64,000 nt of DNA from Bacteroidales bacterium (GTDB lineage: Bacteria > Bacteroidota > Bacteroidia > Bacteroidales > UBA932), in contig JAQUBZ010000006.1 of NCBI GenBank assembly GCA_028686425.1, positions 26,746-90,745 on the forward strand, given 5' to 3'. The translations under genes and the position numbers were made by a program. The notes beneath the pieces were generated by a model that saw only the letters and a program-made list of their open reading frames with translations, was not told the origin of the DNA and made no database searches. Below are positions 43,730 through 52,738 of this stretch, piece after piece. How positions within the stretch are numbered: the stretch's first letter is position 1; the number at the start of each line of letters is the position of its first letter.

Positions 43730-44701
43730 ATGTACGAACAACTACTTAACCTCGACCCTGTCAAAATCAATTTTTCCAGAGGCGGAATGGATTTAATCAA
43801 TATTGTTCTGGCTTTTGTGATGTACGGAGTGGCATTAGGCATCAAGCCGTCAATGTTCAAAGAAGTGTTTAAAAAGCCAAAATCCGTAATCTTGGGATTT
43901 GTCTGTCAGACAATTCTGCTTCCGGCCCTGACTTTCTGTTTAGTAATCGCTTTCAATAACATGATTACCCCGATGGTGGCCATGGGTATGATATTGGTTG
44001 CAGCCTGTCCGGGTGGCAATATCTCCAATTTCATGACCCAGCTCTCAAAAGGCAATTCGGAACTGTCTGTCACCCTGACGGCAATAAGCACTTCCATCTC
44101 ACCTATTACCACGCCGACCAACTTTGCATTGTGGGGCGGGCTGTATGTCAAATACCTCAACAATCACGCATCAAACGCACTGCAAGTGCTTCATATTGAT
44201 ATTTTTGACGTATTTACTACCGTCTTTATCCTGCTTGGAATACCTTTGGCGCTGGGATTACTCACTTCCCATTATTTTCCGAAGTTTGCCGAGAAGCTCA
44301 AAAAACCGATGCAGATCTTTTCCATTCTGTTTTTTATAGCAATGGTCGTGCTCTCTTTCAGCAACAATCTGCAACTATTTCTCAAATATATCTGGTATGT
44401 ATTTTTCATCGTATTGATTCACAACGCCCTTGCCCTATTGACGGGATTCGGCACAGCCTCAATTTTTAAATTATCATATAAAGACAAGAAGACATTGACT
44501 ATCGAAACGGGTATTCAGAATTCCGGTCTCGGACTTGTACTGCTGTTTAACCCCAAAATATTTCCTCCCGACCTGATGAACGGAGGGATGCTGTTTATCA
44601 CGGCATGGTGGGGCATTTGGCACATCATATCCGGATTAATCGTCTCCACCATTTTCAGTCATTCTAAAAAAACAAAAAATGAAGCAGTTGCGCAATGTTG
44701 A
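43730..44701 (+). CDS. Bile acid:sodium symporter (BASS/SBF) family transporter
   Basis: This 323-residue membrane protein has nine to ten hydrophobic segments. Family motifs are visible: VAACPGGNISNFMTQLSKGN (polar crossing helix), TAISTSISPITTPTNFALW and the second crossing-helix motif TIETGIQNSGLGLVLLF. BASS proteins use a sodium gradient to import organic anions such as bile acids, pantoate or 2-keto acids. The substrate here is not evident. The gene overlaps the following acyltransferase start by 23 bases, so these are likely one operon. Confidence 0.9.
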   Translation: MYEQLLNLDPVKINFSRGGMDLINIVLAFVMYGVALGIKPSMFKEVFKKPKSVILGFVCQTILLPALTFCLVIAFNNMITPMVAMGMILVAACPGGNISNFMTQLSKGNSELSVTLTAISTSISPITTPTNFALWGGLYVKYLNNHASNALQVLHIDIFDVFTTVFILLGIPLALGLLTSHYFPKFAEKLKKPMQIFSILFFIAMVVLSFSNNLQLFLKYIWYVFFIVLIHNALALLTGFGTASIFKLSYKDKKTLTIETGIQNSGLGLVLLFNPKIFPPDLMNGGMLFITAWWGIWHIISGLIVSTIFSHSKKTKNEAVAQC

Positions 44702-45989
44702 AGATTATAATTTTGCATATTCGGTCCTGAGATATATCGTGGATCTATATGTAAAATGTTCATATAGGAAATTTAAAATTTACGGTAGAGAAAATATTCC
44801 GAAAGATGGAGCTGTCATCTATGCTCCGAACCACTGCAATTCACTTATGGACCCGCTTGTGGTCCTCACCATCGGACATGAGAGAAAAGTATTTGTTGCC
44901 AGAGCCGATATTTTTAGAAAACCTGCCATCAGAAAGATACTTACTTTCCTGAAAATAATGCCCATCAATCGAAAGAGAGACGGCATCCGTTCGGTTAGAA
45001 ACACTGCCGACACCATAAAAAAATCAATCAGGGTACTCAACAATCAGGTTAAATTCTGCATCTTACCAGAAGGGACCCATCGCGCAAAGCATAGTCTGCT
45101 CCCGATAGGGAAAGGCATTGCAAGGATTTCGTATGGGGCAAATGAAGAAATGGGAAAAGAAAAACCAATATATATCGTCCCTGTAGGACTTGAGTACGGA
45201 GATTATTTCCGTTTCAGAAGTACAGTGCTTGTACAGATAGCCAAACCTATCAATATTACCGAATATATCGGCGCCAATATGGAACAGGGAGAGCATAATA
45301 TCATGGAGGGAATAAGAGAACTTGTCAAAAATGCCCTTAAGGAGAAAATCGTCTATGTCGAAGACAACGAAGACTATGATGCCGTATGGGAGCTTTCCAA
45401 ACTCAAGACAGGCTCCATCTGCAAATATTCTCTTCTAAAGAGATTCAAGGCAAACAAACAATACATAGCTCAGATTGAGCAATTTAAGGCTGAAGCTCCG
45501 CAAAAAGCTTCCGTTCTCTTTGAAAAAGTCAATCACTTTATCGAAGAACGTAAAAAAGCTCAAATAGGCACCAATTCCATAGTAAAGCATAATGCTCTGT
45601 TAAACAGCATATTATCTACTTTTATGCTTATTCTTGTTCTGCCGGTATTTGCCATTATGACTGCCGTCTCATGGCCCGTTATCCTCTCCAACGAGGTAGC
45701 TGTTTCAAAAGTAAAGGACAGGGCTTTTCACAACTCTTTCAGATGCGGGATAACTCTTGTGCTATGGACTTTGATGTTCATTGTGTATGTTATCATTCTT
45801 TTTTGTACCTTGCGCTGGTATTATGCACTTGGAGCATCCATCCTGTTATGGCCTGCACCAATGTTGGTGTATGACTATTTTGAGATTGTCCGCAACTGCG
45901 CTTCAAGTTGGAGATGGCTGTTTAATAGGAAGTTGAAGGCATTATATCATGAATTGTTGAATTTATTAAATATTTATAAATATGAATAA
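44679..45989 (+). CDS. PlsC-like glycerophospholipid acyltransferase (HX5D type)
   Basis: This 436-residue protein has an N-terminal PlsC domain (about 30-230). The acyltransferase motif NHCNSLMD has five residues between H52 and D58 (HX5D), as in eukaryotic-type glycerol-3-phosphate acyltransferases, and not the more usual HX4D. The second motif is CILPEGTHRAKHSLLPIGKG. The C-terminal 200 residues add helices and two or three membrane segments (about 305-400), longer than simple PlsC. It transfers acyl chains to a glycerophosphate or other membrane acceptor on the inner membrane. It overlaps the transporter gene by 23 bases and the Omp85 gene by 8. Confidence 0.87.
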   Translation: MKQLRNVEDYNFAYSVLRYIVDLYVKCSYRKFKIYGRENIPKDGAVIYAPNHCNSLMDPLVVLTIGHERKVFVARADIFRKPAIRKILTFLKIMPINRKRDGIRSVRNTADTIKKSIRVLNNQVKFCILPEGTHRAKHSLLPIGKGIARISYGANEEMGKEKPIYIVPVGLEYGDYFRFRSTVLVQIAKPINITEYIGANMEQGEHNIMEGIRELVKNALKEKIVYVEDNEDYDAVWELSKLKTGSICKYSLLKRFKANKQYIAQIEQFKAEAPQKASVLFEKVNHFIEERKKAQIGTNSIVKHNALLNSILSTFMLILVLPVFAIMTAVSWPVILSNEVAVSKVKDRAFHNSFRCGITLVLWTLMFIVYVIILFCTLRWYYALGASILLWPAPMLVYDYFEIVRNCASSWRWLFNRKLKALYHELLNLLNIYKYE

Positions 45990-47361
45990 ACGTCTCGTTT
46001 TCACGTTAATCGGATTGATTATATCCGTTTATGCTTTTGCCCAGGTAGTTGACAGCACCTCCACAAATTATTATGGCAAGAAGAAACCCGACGTTGAGCC
46101 TAATCTGGTAGCTGCCCCGATCAGCGACAAAGAAATAGCCAAAAACGACATTATCAAAAAAGGGATTTCGTTAGGTCCTCTCCCTATCGTTGCCTACGAC
46201 CAGGACAGAGGATTTGAATATGGAGCATTGCTCAATGTATATAACTTCGGGGACGGTTCGTGGTATCCCACACCGCTGTCAACATGGTACTTTGAAGTGT
46301 CGAGATATACAAAGGGAACCCAGCAATACATCGTTTCATACGACAACAGAGTACTTATCCCGGGAGCAAGACTTTCCGCATCTGCCGAAGTAATCAACGA
46401 CAGCGCACTTGATTTTTACGGCTTTAACGGATATGAATCGTTTTATGACAAAGATATGCCTACCTACTTTTACAGGATGAAGAGGCTTGTCCCTTCCTTT
46501 AAAGTTGACTTGACAGGCAATATTAGAAAGAATCTGTATTGGAAAGCAGGTTACCATTTCAAATACTTCAAAACAGAAGAATTTGTACCAGAAGATGTTG
46601 ATGGAGCTTTGACACTATTTCAACTCTATAAAAAATGGGGAATCATACCCGACGGGGAGAAAAACGGCGGCTTTTCGAGTGCCATTCGACTCGGCCTTAT
46701 GTACGATACAAGAAATTTCGAAGCAGCACCATCAAGAGGAATATGGGCGGAAGGACACGTTGCCTTTGCTCCCAAATTTTTAGGAACGACACAAGGTTAT
46801 ACCAAATATAACCTCACTTTCCGTCACTACCTTCCGTTAGCCAAAGACAGACTTGTTTTTGCATACAGAATCAATTTTCAGGGATACATAGGGTCGGCTC
46901 CGGCATTTTACATTCTGCCGTACGATACCATCATGGGACCGGGATACGACAGAGACGGATTCGGAGGATACAGAACGGTCAGAGGCATGTTGCGCAGCAG
47001 GATTCAGGGCATCAACACAGGCTATTTCAATACCGAATTGAGATGGAAATTCATAGATTTCCACGTTCTCAAGCAAAATGTAACATTGGCGTTGAGCGGG
47101 TTTTTTGATGGAGGAAGAGTATTCAAAGGAGTCAATCTGACCCTTGACAGCGAACACTCAAACATTTATCCTTCACAATATGCCAAATACATCAATACCG
47201 GAAAAGATAAACTGAATGACAAATTTCACCTCTCTGCAGGTGGAGGATTGAGAGTAATTATCAATCAGAATTTCATAATTGCTTTTGAATATGGCAAAGC
47301 ATTTGCAGCACAAGATAACAACAAAGGAGCTCTATACATAAATACCGGATATTTATTTTAA
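45982..47361 (+). CDS. Omp85/BamA-family outer-membrane barrel without POTRA domains
   Basis: This 459-residue protein has a signal peptide (about 1-20, ending AFAQ), a short linker and a barrel whose strands span about 60-459. SLGPLPIVAYDQDRGFEYG, GLMYDTRNFEAAPSRGIWAE and FGGYRTVRGML (the VRG motif of Omp85 barrels), and the final INTGYLF, support the surface-antigen/Omp85 family. There is no room for POTRA domains, so it is not BamA itself. It may insert or secrete a partner or be a lipase-associated barrel. It starts within the acyltransferase 3' end and is 24 bases upstream of three lipoprotein genes, which suggests a link with their surface delivery. Confidence 0.82.
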   Translation: MNKRLVFTLIGLIISVYAFAQVVDSTSTNYYGKKKPDVEPNLVAAPISDKEIAKNDIIKKGISLGPLPIVAYDQDRGFEYGALLNVYNFGDGSWYPTPLSTWYFEVSRYTKGTQQYIVSYDNRVLIPGARLSASAEVINDSALDFYGFNGYESFYDKDMPTYFYRMKRLVPSFKVDLTGNIRKNLYWKAGYHFKYFKTEEFVPEDVDGALTLFQLYKKWGIIPDGEKNGGFSSAIRLGLMYDTRNFEAAPSRGIWAEGHVAFAPKFLGTTQGYTKYNLTFRHYLPLAKDRLVFAYRINFQGYIGSAPAFYILPYDTIMGPGYDRDGFGGYRTVRGMLRSRIQGINTGYFNTELRWKFIDFHVLKQNVTLALSGFFDGGRVFKGVNLTLDSEHSNIYPSQYAKYINTGKDKLNDKFHLSAGGGLRVIINQNFIIAFEYGKAFAAQDNNKGALYINTGYLF

Positions 47362-47385
47362 AATTTGAGCCTCAATATATTTTAT

Positions 47386-48810
47386 ATGAAACGTTTGACA
47401 CTCTTTTCAATATTCATCTCGGCAGTGCTTATGCTGTCGGGATGTCATGCCGATTACTACAAGAGCATCGAAGAGATGAAAGCAAGGGTGGCTGAATTGC
47501 AGATATTATGCGATCGGATGAACACCAATCTGGCCTCCATCCAACGATTGACAGCTTCTATCAAGTCCAAGGATATGATTTCCGGAATAACCTCCATTAC
47601 AGAGGGCGGAAAAGTTATTGGTTACAAAATCAACTTTGTAGAAGCCTCCTCCGTAACTATTTATAACGGAACCAACGGAATGCAGCCGCTATTGGGAAGC
47701 AAAAAGGATAGCGATGGCAATTATTATTGGACCATTCAATACGGAGAAGGAAATGCCAAGTGGGTAACCGATGCGGCAGGTAAAAAGATTTTAGCCATCG
47801 GCATCACCCCTTTCATTAAAATCAGGGACGATCGATGGCTTGTATCATACGATTCCGGAGTTACATGGACAGATGTGGGACAGGCCACAGGCGAGAATGG
47901 GGACAGCATGTTCAAATCATTTGACACATCCAATCCCGAATATGTAATTATAACCCTTTCCAATGGCACAGTGTTCAAAATCCCTACCTTTTCGGCATAC
48001 GAACAGGTGAGGAAAGACATCACAGCAACCAACGACAACACAAATGCCCAAAAGACAATTATATCGGCCCTGATTGACAGTTGCACGTATATCAGGACTG
48101 TACGTCCTGTCATGCAGAATAAAGACACTGTAGGAACATACGTCGAGCTTTCAAACGGAAAGAACTTTACCATTCACAATTGGGTAGGGAGCAATGTTCC
48201 GAAGATTTTTGCAAAAGAAGATACCGATGACCACACATATTATTGGGCTATCCAATACGGAGAAGCTCCTGCAACATGGATATTGACAGATACCGGCGAG
48301 AAAATCAAGGCAGCTGCCGATAAAATAACAGCGCCGAAAGTAGATATTGCCCGAGACACCGATGGTTTCTATTATTGGACCGTTCAATATGGGGATGAAA
48401 GTCCGAAATTTATATATGCAAATGACAATACGCGCCCGCTTGCATTAGACTCCACCGCCAATACCATTTTCAGAAACGTGGATTACTCTTACCCCGAATA
48501 TCTGAGGCTGATTACCATCACCGGGGAAGTCTATTATCTGCCAAAACAATATACAGTCCTTATGTCAGAGGCAATTGTAATGGCTCCCAACACCACCTCT
48601 CTCGTGTCATACAGGGTCTATGGAGATGATGACAACATCACGACTTTGTCCTTCATCACTCAGGCGGGATTTAAAGCCGTAAAATCCGGCACCAATCAGA
48701 TACAAATCACGGCGCCTGCTGCCTTTGATGTCGGAACAGGCAGGATTGTCGTGATGTTTCACATCAATTCAGCCATCAACGTCGTAAAAACAATTAACAT
48801 TCAGCAGTAA
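47386..48810 (+). CDS. DUF4988-type lipoprotein, tandem paralog 1
   Basis: This 474-residue lipoprotein has lipobox MLSGC (C20). A coiled-coil stalk at about 25-62 (IEEMKARVAELQILCDRMNT) is followed by the DUF4988 core and then beta modules marked by YYWTIQYG, YYWAIQYG and YYWTVQYG near residues 115, 287 and 328, each followed by a W/F-I-x-G-K turn. The C-terminus is a beta-sandwich-like tail. I chose ATG 47386 because the signal peptide begins there. It is the first of three adjacent paralogs, with a 2-base gap to the next. Surface or adhesin-like stalk protein is the best inference; function unknown. Confidence 0.78.
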   Translation: MKRLTLFSIFISAVLMLSGCHADYYKSIEEMKARVAELQILCDRMNTNLASIQRLTASIKSKDMISGITSITEGGKVIGYKINFVEASSVTIYNGTNGMQPLLGSKKDSDGNYYWTIQYGEGNAKWVTDAAGKKILAIGITPFIKIRDDRWLVSYDSGVTWTDVGQATGENGDSMFKSFDTSNPEYVIITLSNGTVFKIPTFSAYEQVRKDITATNDNTNAQKTIISALIDSCTYIRTVRPVMQNKDTVGTYVELSNGKNFTIHNWVGSNVPKIFAKEDTDDHTYYWAIQYGEAPATWILTDTGEKIKAAADKITAPKVDIARDTDGFYYWTVQYGDESPKFIYANDNTRPLALDSTANTIFRNVDYSYPEYLRLITITGEVYYLPKQYTVLMSEAIVMAPNTTSLVSYRVYGDDDNITTLSFITQAGFKAVKSGTNQIQITAPAAFDVGTGRIVVMFHINSAINVVKTINIQQ

Positions 48811-48812
48811 TC

Positions 48813-50261
48813 ATGAAACTTAAGAAACTTTATATTTTGATATTTTGCTCTCTTTCGTTGATGCTTGCAGGCTGTCACAACGAAATAGAGAATGAACTCG
48901 GCCTCCTTGAAAGGAGAATAGCTGCCCTTGAGGAAAAATGCTCGCAAATGAACATAACTCTCAATTCTCTCCAATCTATTCTCGACAAACTCAATAAATA
49001 CGACTTTATCACAGGTGTCCGTACCATCTACAACGGAGGCGACATTCTCGGATACACTATTTCTTTTACAAACAGCCCGAGCATCTCGATTTACAACGGG
49101 CAGGATGCCGAAACCCCTGTTATCGGGGTCAAAAAGGGAGATGACGGTATATATTACTGGACCATCAGATATGCAGACGGCACGGAAGAGTTTATACTCA
49201 ACAATTTTGGCCAGAAAGTGTCATCTGCTGCAATTTGTCCTATCCTCAAAATAGAAAACGGCAATTGGATGGTCTCTTATGACAATGGCGAGATATGGCA
49301 CAATATGGGACAGGCAACCGGTACTTCCGGCACCTCCTTTATAAAGGACGTTCAGGATTCGACCGACTACATCAAATTCAACTTTTTGGATGGTACAGCC
49401 ATAAGAATCCCGACGTGGACCACATTTGAGAATCTTAAAGCCGAGGCCAAACGGGCCAATGACAACTACTCTTCACTTCAAACACTCATATCCAATCTGA
49501 AAGACAATCTGTTTGCTCAAAATACAGCTCCTATCCTCAGCGGGGCAGATACCATCGGATACCGCATATACCTTTCGGACGGAACGTCTCTCCCATTCTA
49601 CAATGGACTTTCCACCAACATACCGACCATAAGTGCCAGAAAAGACACTCTCAATCCGAATGATTCATCATATTATTGGACCATCAAATATCCGGGAGAC
49701 AAACAGGACGGGTGGATCCTTGTCGGAGGGAATAAAGTCAGGGCAAGTGCCGAATCGGGAGTCACCCCTCTCATAGGATTTGAAAAATTTACAGATAATT
49801 TGTACTATTGGACCATATCGTATGACGGGGGTTCCAATTATACGTGGATACTCAATAATGGACAAAAAGTCGTGGCAAGTGCCCCGAAAAGCAATCCGTT
49901 CGTTTCTCAAATTGTAAATATCAACACCAACGTCATACAAATTACAATCGGGGGCGTTGATTATTTCATTCCAAGGTATAAGGCTATTCCGGTTTCCATC
50001 GCAGCCAACTTAAGAATGGCGGCTTCCTCCACTTATGATTTGCCATATTCTCTACCGGAAGGCAATAGCGATACCGAGCTGCTGGTTGTGACAAATGATG
50101 GATTTTATGCCAGAATCATTAAGACCGACCACACTTCTGGTATTATCCGAATCACTTCACCGGCCACATTTACAACAGGGACAAGCTCTCTTATGTTTAT
50201 GATTTCTGATGGAATGGGTGCATTAAAAACTGTTTCAATCACTATTTATTACGGAGTTTGA
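48813..50261 (+). CDS. DUF4988-type lipoprotein, tandem paralog 2
   Basis: This 482-residue lipoprotein has lipobox LAGC (C21) and a coiled coil at about 27-62 (LGLLERRIAALEEKCSQMNI). The beta modules are YYWTIRYADG, YYWTIKYPGD and YYWTISYDGG, in the same order and spacing as in paralog 1. This copy shares the post-stalk sequence FITGVRTIYNGGDILGYTISF with the other two in altered form. It begins 2 bases after paralog 1, and its TGA at 50259-50261 is 2 bases before paralog 3. The trimeric stalk plus module architecture fits a fibrous surface lipoprotein. Confidence 0.78.
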   Translation: MKLKKLYILIFCSLSLMLAGCHNEIENELGLLERRIAALEEKCSQMNITLNSLQSILDKLNKYDFITGVRTIYNGGDILGYTISFTNSPSISIYNGQDAETPVIGVKKGDDGIYYWTIRYADGTEEFILNNFGQKVSSAAICPILKIENGNWMVSYDNGEIWHNMGQATGTSGTSFIKDVQDSTDYIKFNFLDGTAIRIPTWTTFENLKAEAKRANDNYSSLQTLISNLKDNLFAQNTAPILSGADTIGYRIYLSDGTSLPFYNGLSTNIPTISARKDTLNPNDSSYYWTIKYPGDKQDGWILVGGNKVRASAESGVTPLIGFEKFTDNLYYWTISYDGGSNYTWILNNGQKVVASAPKSNPFVSQIVNINTNVIQITIGGVDYFIPRYKAIPVSIAANLRMAASSTYDLPYSLPEGNSDTELLVVTNDGFYARIIKTDHTSGIIRITSPATFTTGTSSLMFMISDGMGALKTVSITIYYGV

Positions 50262-50263
50262 TT

Positions 50264-51862
50264 ATGAAAAGATTAATTAACATATTGGCCGTTGCACTCT
50301 CTATTCTAATCTTTAACGGATGTCATAAAGATTTGAATACTCAGATTAATGCTCTGAAAGAACAGGTTGCCGCTCTCGAAACTATGGTATCGGAGATGAA
50401 CAGTAATATCAATTCCGTCCAAACCGTTATTTCCGCTCTGGAAAATAACGACCATATCGAAAGTATCAACCCGATTTACAAGGATGGGAAAATTGCAGGA
50501 TACTCCATTTCATTCACAAGCGGCTCTGTCATAGACCTTTATAATGGGACTGACGGAACAGTGCCCGTAATCGGAATCCAGCAGAATCTCTCAACAGGCT
50601 ACTACTACTGGACCATCAAAATGGGTTCGGGAGAACCTACATGGATGACCAACAGCTACGGACTGAAAGTAAGAGCTACCGGAACAATCCCTCAAATGAA
50701 AATCGAAGACGGATATTGGTGGGTATCTTATGATGAGGGGATTAGCTGGGTCAAGCTGTATCTCTCTACCGGAACTGAGGGGACCACAGTATTTAAGGAT
50801 ATTGACTATTCCGACCCGTACTATGTAAGATTCACCCTGTACGACGGCACATATTTCAAAATTCCTACGATGAAGGGAATTAGCGAACTGACAGCCATGT
50901 GCGATACAATAAATACCAATATCTCTGCATTCAAGACCATCATAAATAATGTGGACACCTCGGTGTTTATCAAATCAACAGCTGAAATTGTAGAAAATGA
51001 TGCAATTGCAGGGTACAGAATCACATTGAATAACGGACAGGTACTTGATATAAGAAACGGAAAGGATAACTCGGAAAATGTATATCTCGGCATCAGACAA
51101 GATTCCGACAATTTGAATAATTATTGGACCATACAATTCGGAAAGACGGGAAGTGTCAACTGGCTTATGAGCAATGGTGGCAGATTGTCTGCACAACCAC
51201 AAGACGGAACTCCCGTAATAGGTGTGGCAGACACACTCGGCTCATACTATTTCACAGTTCAATATGGGACAAATTCGGTGGAACTGATGAAAAATGATGC
51301 AGGGGAATACATTCAGGCGACCGGAAGATACCATGTCAGATTTTTTGAAGATATATTTGTCAACAACTTTTATGTAACTCTCACCATGGTTGACGGTACT
51401 GAAATCTCATTGGAAAGAACTCGACAGGCAATCCCTTCCATCGTCCTTGCCGCCCCGCGAGAAGATATAGCATTGGCGCCTGTAATGACACTAAATGCAT
51501 CGGGCATATACGAACCCGGAATATTTGCCAACAAGACATATACTTTTGATGCCGTCATAAGGGATACTGTATATAGTGTAACTTCACCATATCCGACATA
51601 TCCCATATATAAATCAGGCACAGGCATCAACGTCAATGCCATAGGACTTGACGACAGTGTTGTGACCGGGGTGGAAGCTGCAACATTTACTGCATTTCCT
51701 ATTACCGTCAATTCACAGAATATCTACAGATATGAAATCGCACTAAAAGTAACTTTCAAAACCGGCAGCACCATAGACCCCGCACGCACGACAAGGATTG
51801 CCGTGTTCATGACATGGAACAATAGGTCTGTTATGAAAGTTATAGAGTTTAAAAACAATTAG
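50264..51862 (+). CDS. DUF4988-type lipoprotein, tandem paralog 3
   Basis: This encodes 532 residues from ATG 50264 (a TTG codon 6 bases upstream is a weaker start). The lipobox FNGC (C20) is followed by HKDLNTQ and a coiled coil at about 25-62 (INALKEQVAALETMVSEMNS). The modules are YYYWTIKMGSG, NNYWTIQFGKTG and SYYFTVQYGTN. Compared with paralogs 1 and 2, an extra C-terminal Ig-like segment of about 50 residues is present, ending FMTWNNRSVMKVIEFKN. The stop TAG at 51860-51862 overlaps the stop of the convergent EEP lipoprotein gene by 4 bases. Confidence 0.78.
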   Translation: MKRLINILAVALSILIFNGCHKDLNTQINALKEQVAALETMVSEMNSNINSVQTVISALENNDHIESINPIYKDGKIAGYSISFTSGSVIDLYNGTDGTVPVIGIQQNLSTGYYYWTIKMGSGEPTWMTNSYGLKVRATGTIPQMKIEDGYWWVSYDEGISWVKLYLSTGTEGTTVFKDIDYSDPYYVRFTLYDGTYFKIPTMKGISELTAMCDTINTNISAFKTIINNVDTSVFIKSTAEIVENDAIAGYRITLNNGQVLDIRNGKDNSENVYLGIRQDSDNLNNYWTIQFGKTGSVNWLMSNGGRLSAQPQDGTPVIGVADTLGSYYFTVQYGTNSVELMKNDAGEYIQATGRYHVRFFEDIFVNNFYVTLTMVDGTEISLERTRQAIPSIVLAAPREDIALAPVMTLNASGIYEPGIFANKTYTFDAVIRDTVYSVTSPYPTYPIYKSGTGINVNAIGLDDSVVTGVEAATFTAFPITVNSQNIYRYEIALKVTFKTGSTIDPARTTRIAVFMTWNNRSVMKVIEFKNN

Positions 51863-52698
51863 ATATTGAAATACGCGATAATCGGATAATGATCCGATAC
51901 AAATTGAACGCCATAAGACCCCGTAAGAGTTTCATACTTGAACGGGGTTGCGTTTTTACAGAATATGTGATCAATGATATTTTGACCGTCCATCGGCACT
52001 GTTTTGCCCCAATTATTAAAGGTATTCAGAGTATCTGATACAGGTGATTCCTCTCTTGCCATCTTCATAAATCCACGTATTGGTGCGAGAATCGAATTAT
52101 CATAGTTGGCATTGAAGTCACCCGTAAGAAATACGGGAGTTCCTTCAGGAACCATCTCTTTGATTCTGGAAACAATCAATTTGCCGGATTCCTCCCTTGC
52201 AATGGTGCCTATGTGATCAAAATGGGTATTGAAAAAGAAGATTTCCTTTCCTTTTCCTTTCTTGTCTTTGAGCCTGGTCCATGTAACAACTCTATTACAA
52301 GCACCATCCCATCCCCTTGAAACAGAGTCGGGAGTAGCACTCAACCAAAAAGTGCCGCAATCAAGCATCTCGAATCTCTCCTTCTTGTAAAATATGGCAT
52401 TTGCCTCTCCCCTCTCCTGTCCGTCATCTCTTCCAACGCCATATCTGCCATATTCGGGAAGATTGTCATTCAGATAATTAACTTGATCGAAAAGACCTTC
52501 CTGTATTCCGAACAAATCGGGAGATACCTCCTGTATCATCCCCACAGCCGCACTTTTACGATATAACCAGCTGTTGTCTCCATCAAACTGATCGTTAGGG
52601 CTCAGGCGGATATTAAACGACATTACCGAAATTTTGTCCGTGCAATTGCATGACACCAATAGTGCCACGGATGCTATAAATACAAGAAGTCTTTTCAT
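51859..52698 (-). CDS. Secreted EEP-family (nuclease/phosphatase) lipoprotein
   Basis: This encodes 279 residues from ATG 52696-52698. The lipobox LLVSC (C17) makes it an envelope lipoprotein. The EEP motifs are complete: SVMSFNIRL, FGIQEG (metal-binding glutamate), FFFNTHFDHIG, FLTGDFNAN and the final FVSDHYPIIAYF. Members hydrolyse phosphodiester bonds in nucleic acids, sphingolipids or inositol phosphates. It lies 40 bases after susD and is probably the last gene of a SusC-SusD-EEP unit, suggesting that this SusCD pair handles a phosphorylated ligand. The substrate is not visible. Confidence 0.85.
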   Translation of the reverse strand: MKRLLVFIASVALLVSCNCTDKISVMSFNIRLSPNDQFDGDNSWLYRKSAAVGMIQEVSPDLFGIQEGLFDQVNYLNDNLPEYGRYGVGRDDGQERGEANAIFYKKERFEMLDCGTFWLSATPDSVSRGWDGACNRVVTWTRLKDKKGKGKEIFFFNTHFDHIGTIAREESGKLIVSRIKEMVPEGTPVFLTGDFNANYDNSILAPIRGFMKMAREESPVSDTLNTFNNWGKTVPMDGQNIIDHIFCKNATPFKYETLTGSYGVQFVSDHYPIIAYFNI

Positions 52699-52738
52699 TA
52701 TCAAGTTGTTAATAAGTAATTGATTTATATGTTATTAA

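Larger units (their letters stand above)
47386..51862 (+). repeat. Tandem gene triplication (DUF4988 paralogs)
   Basis: Three consecutive genes share order, stalk and three YYWT modules, which indicates duplication. The module core also recurs at DNA level as TATTATTGGACC or close variants near 47717, 48370, 49154, 49671, 49804, 50599 and 51121. The copies are diverged, so the duplication is not recent. Confidence 0.75.
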
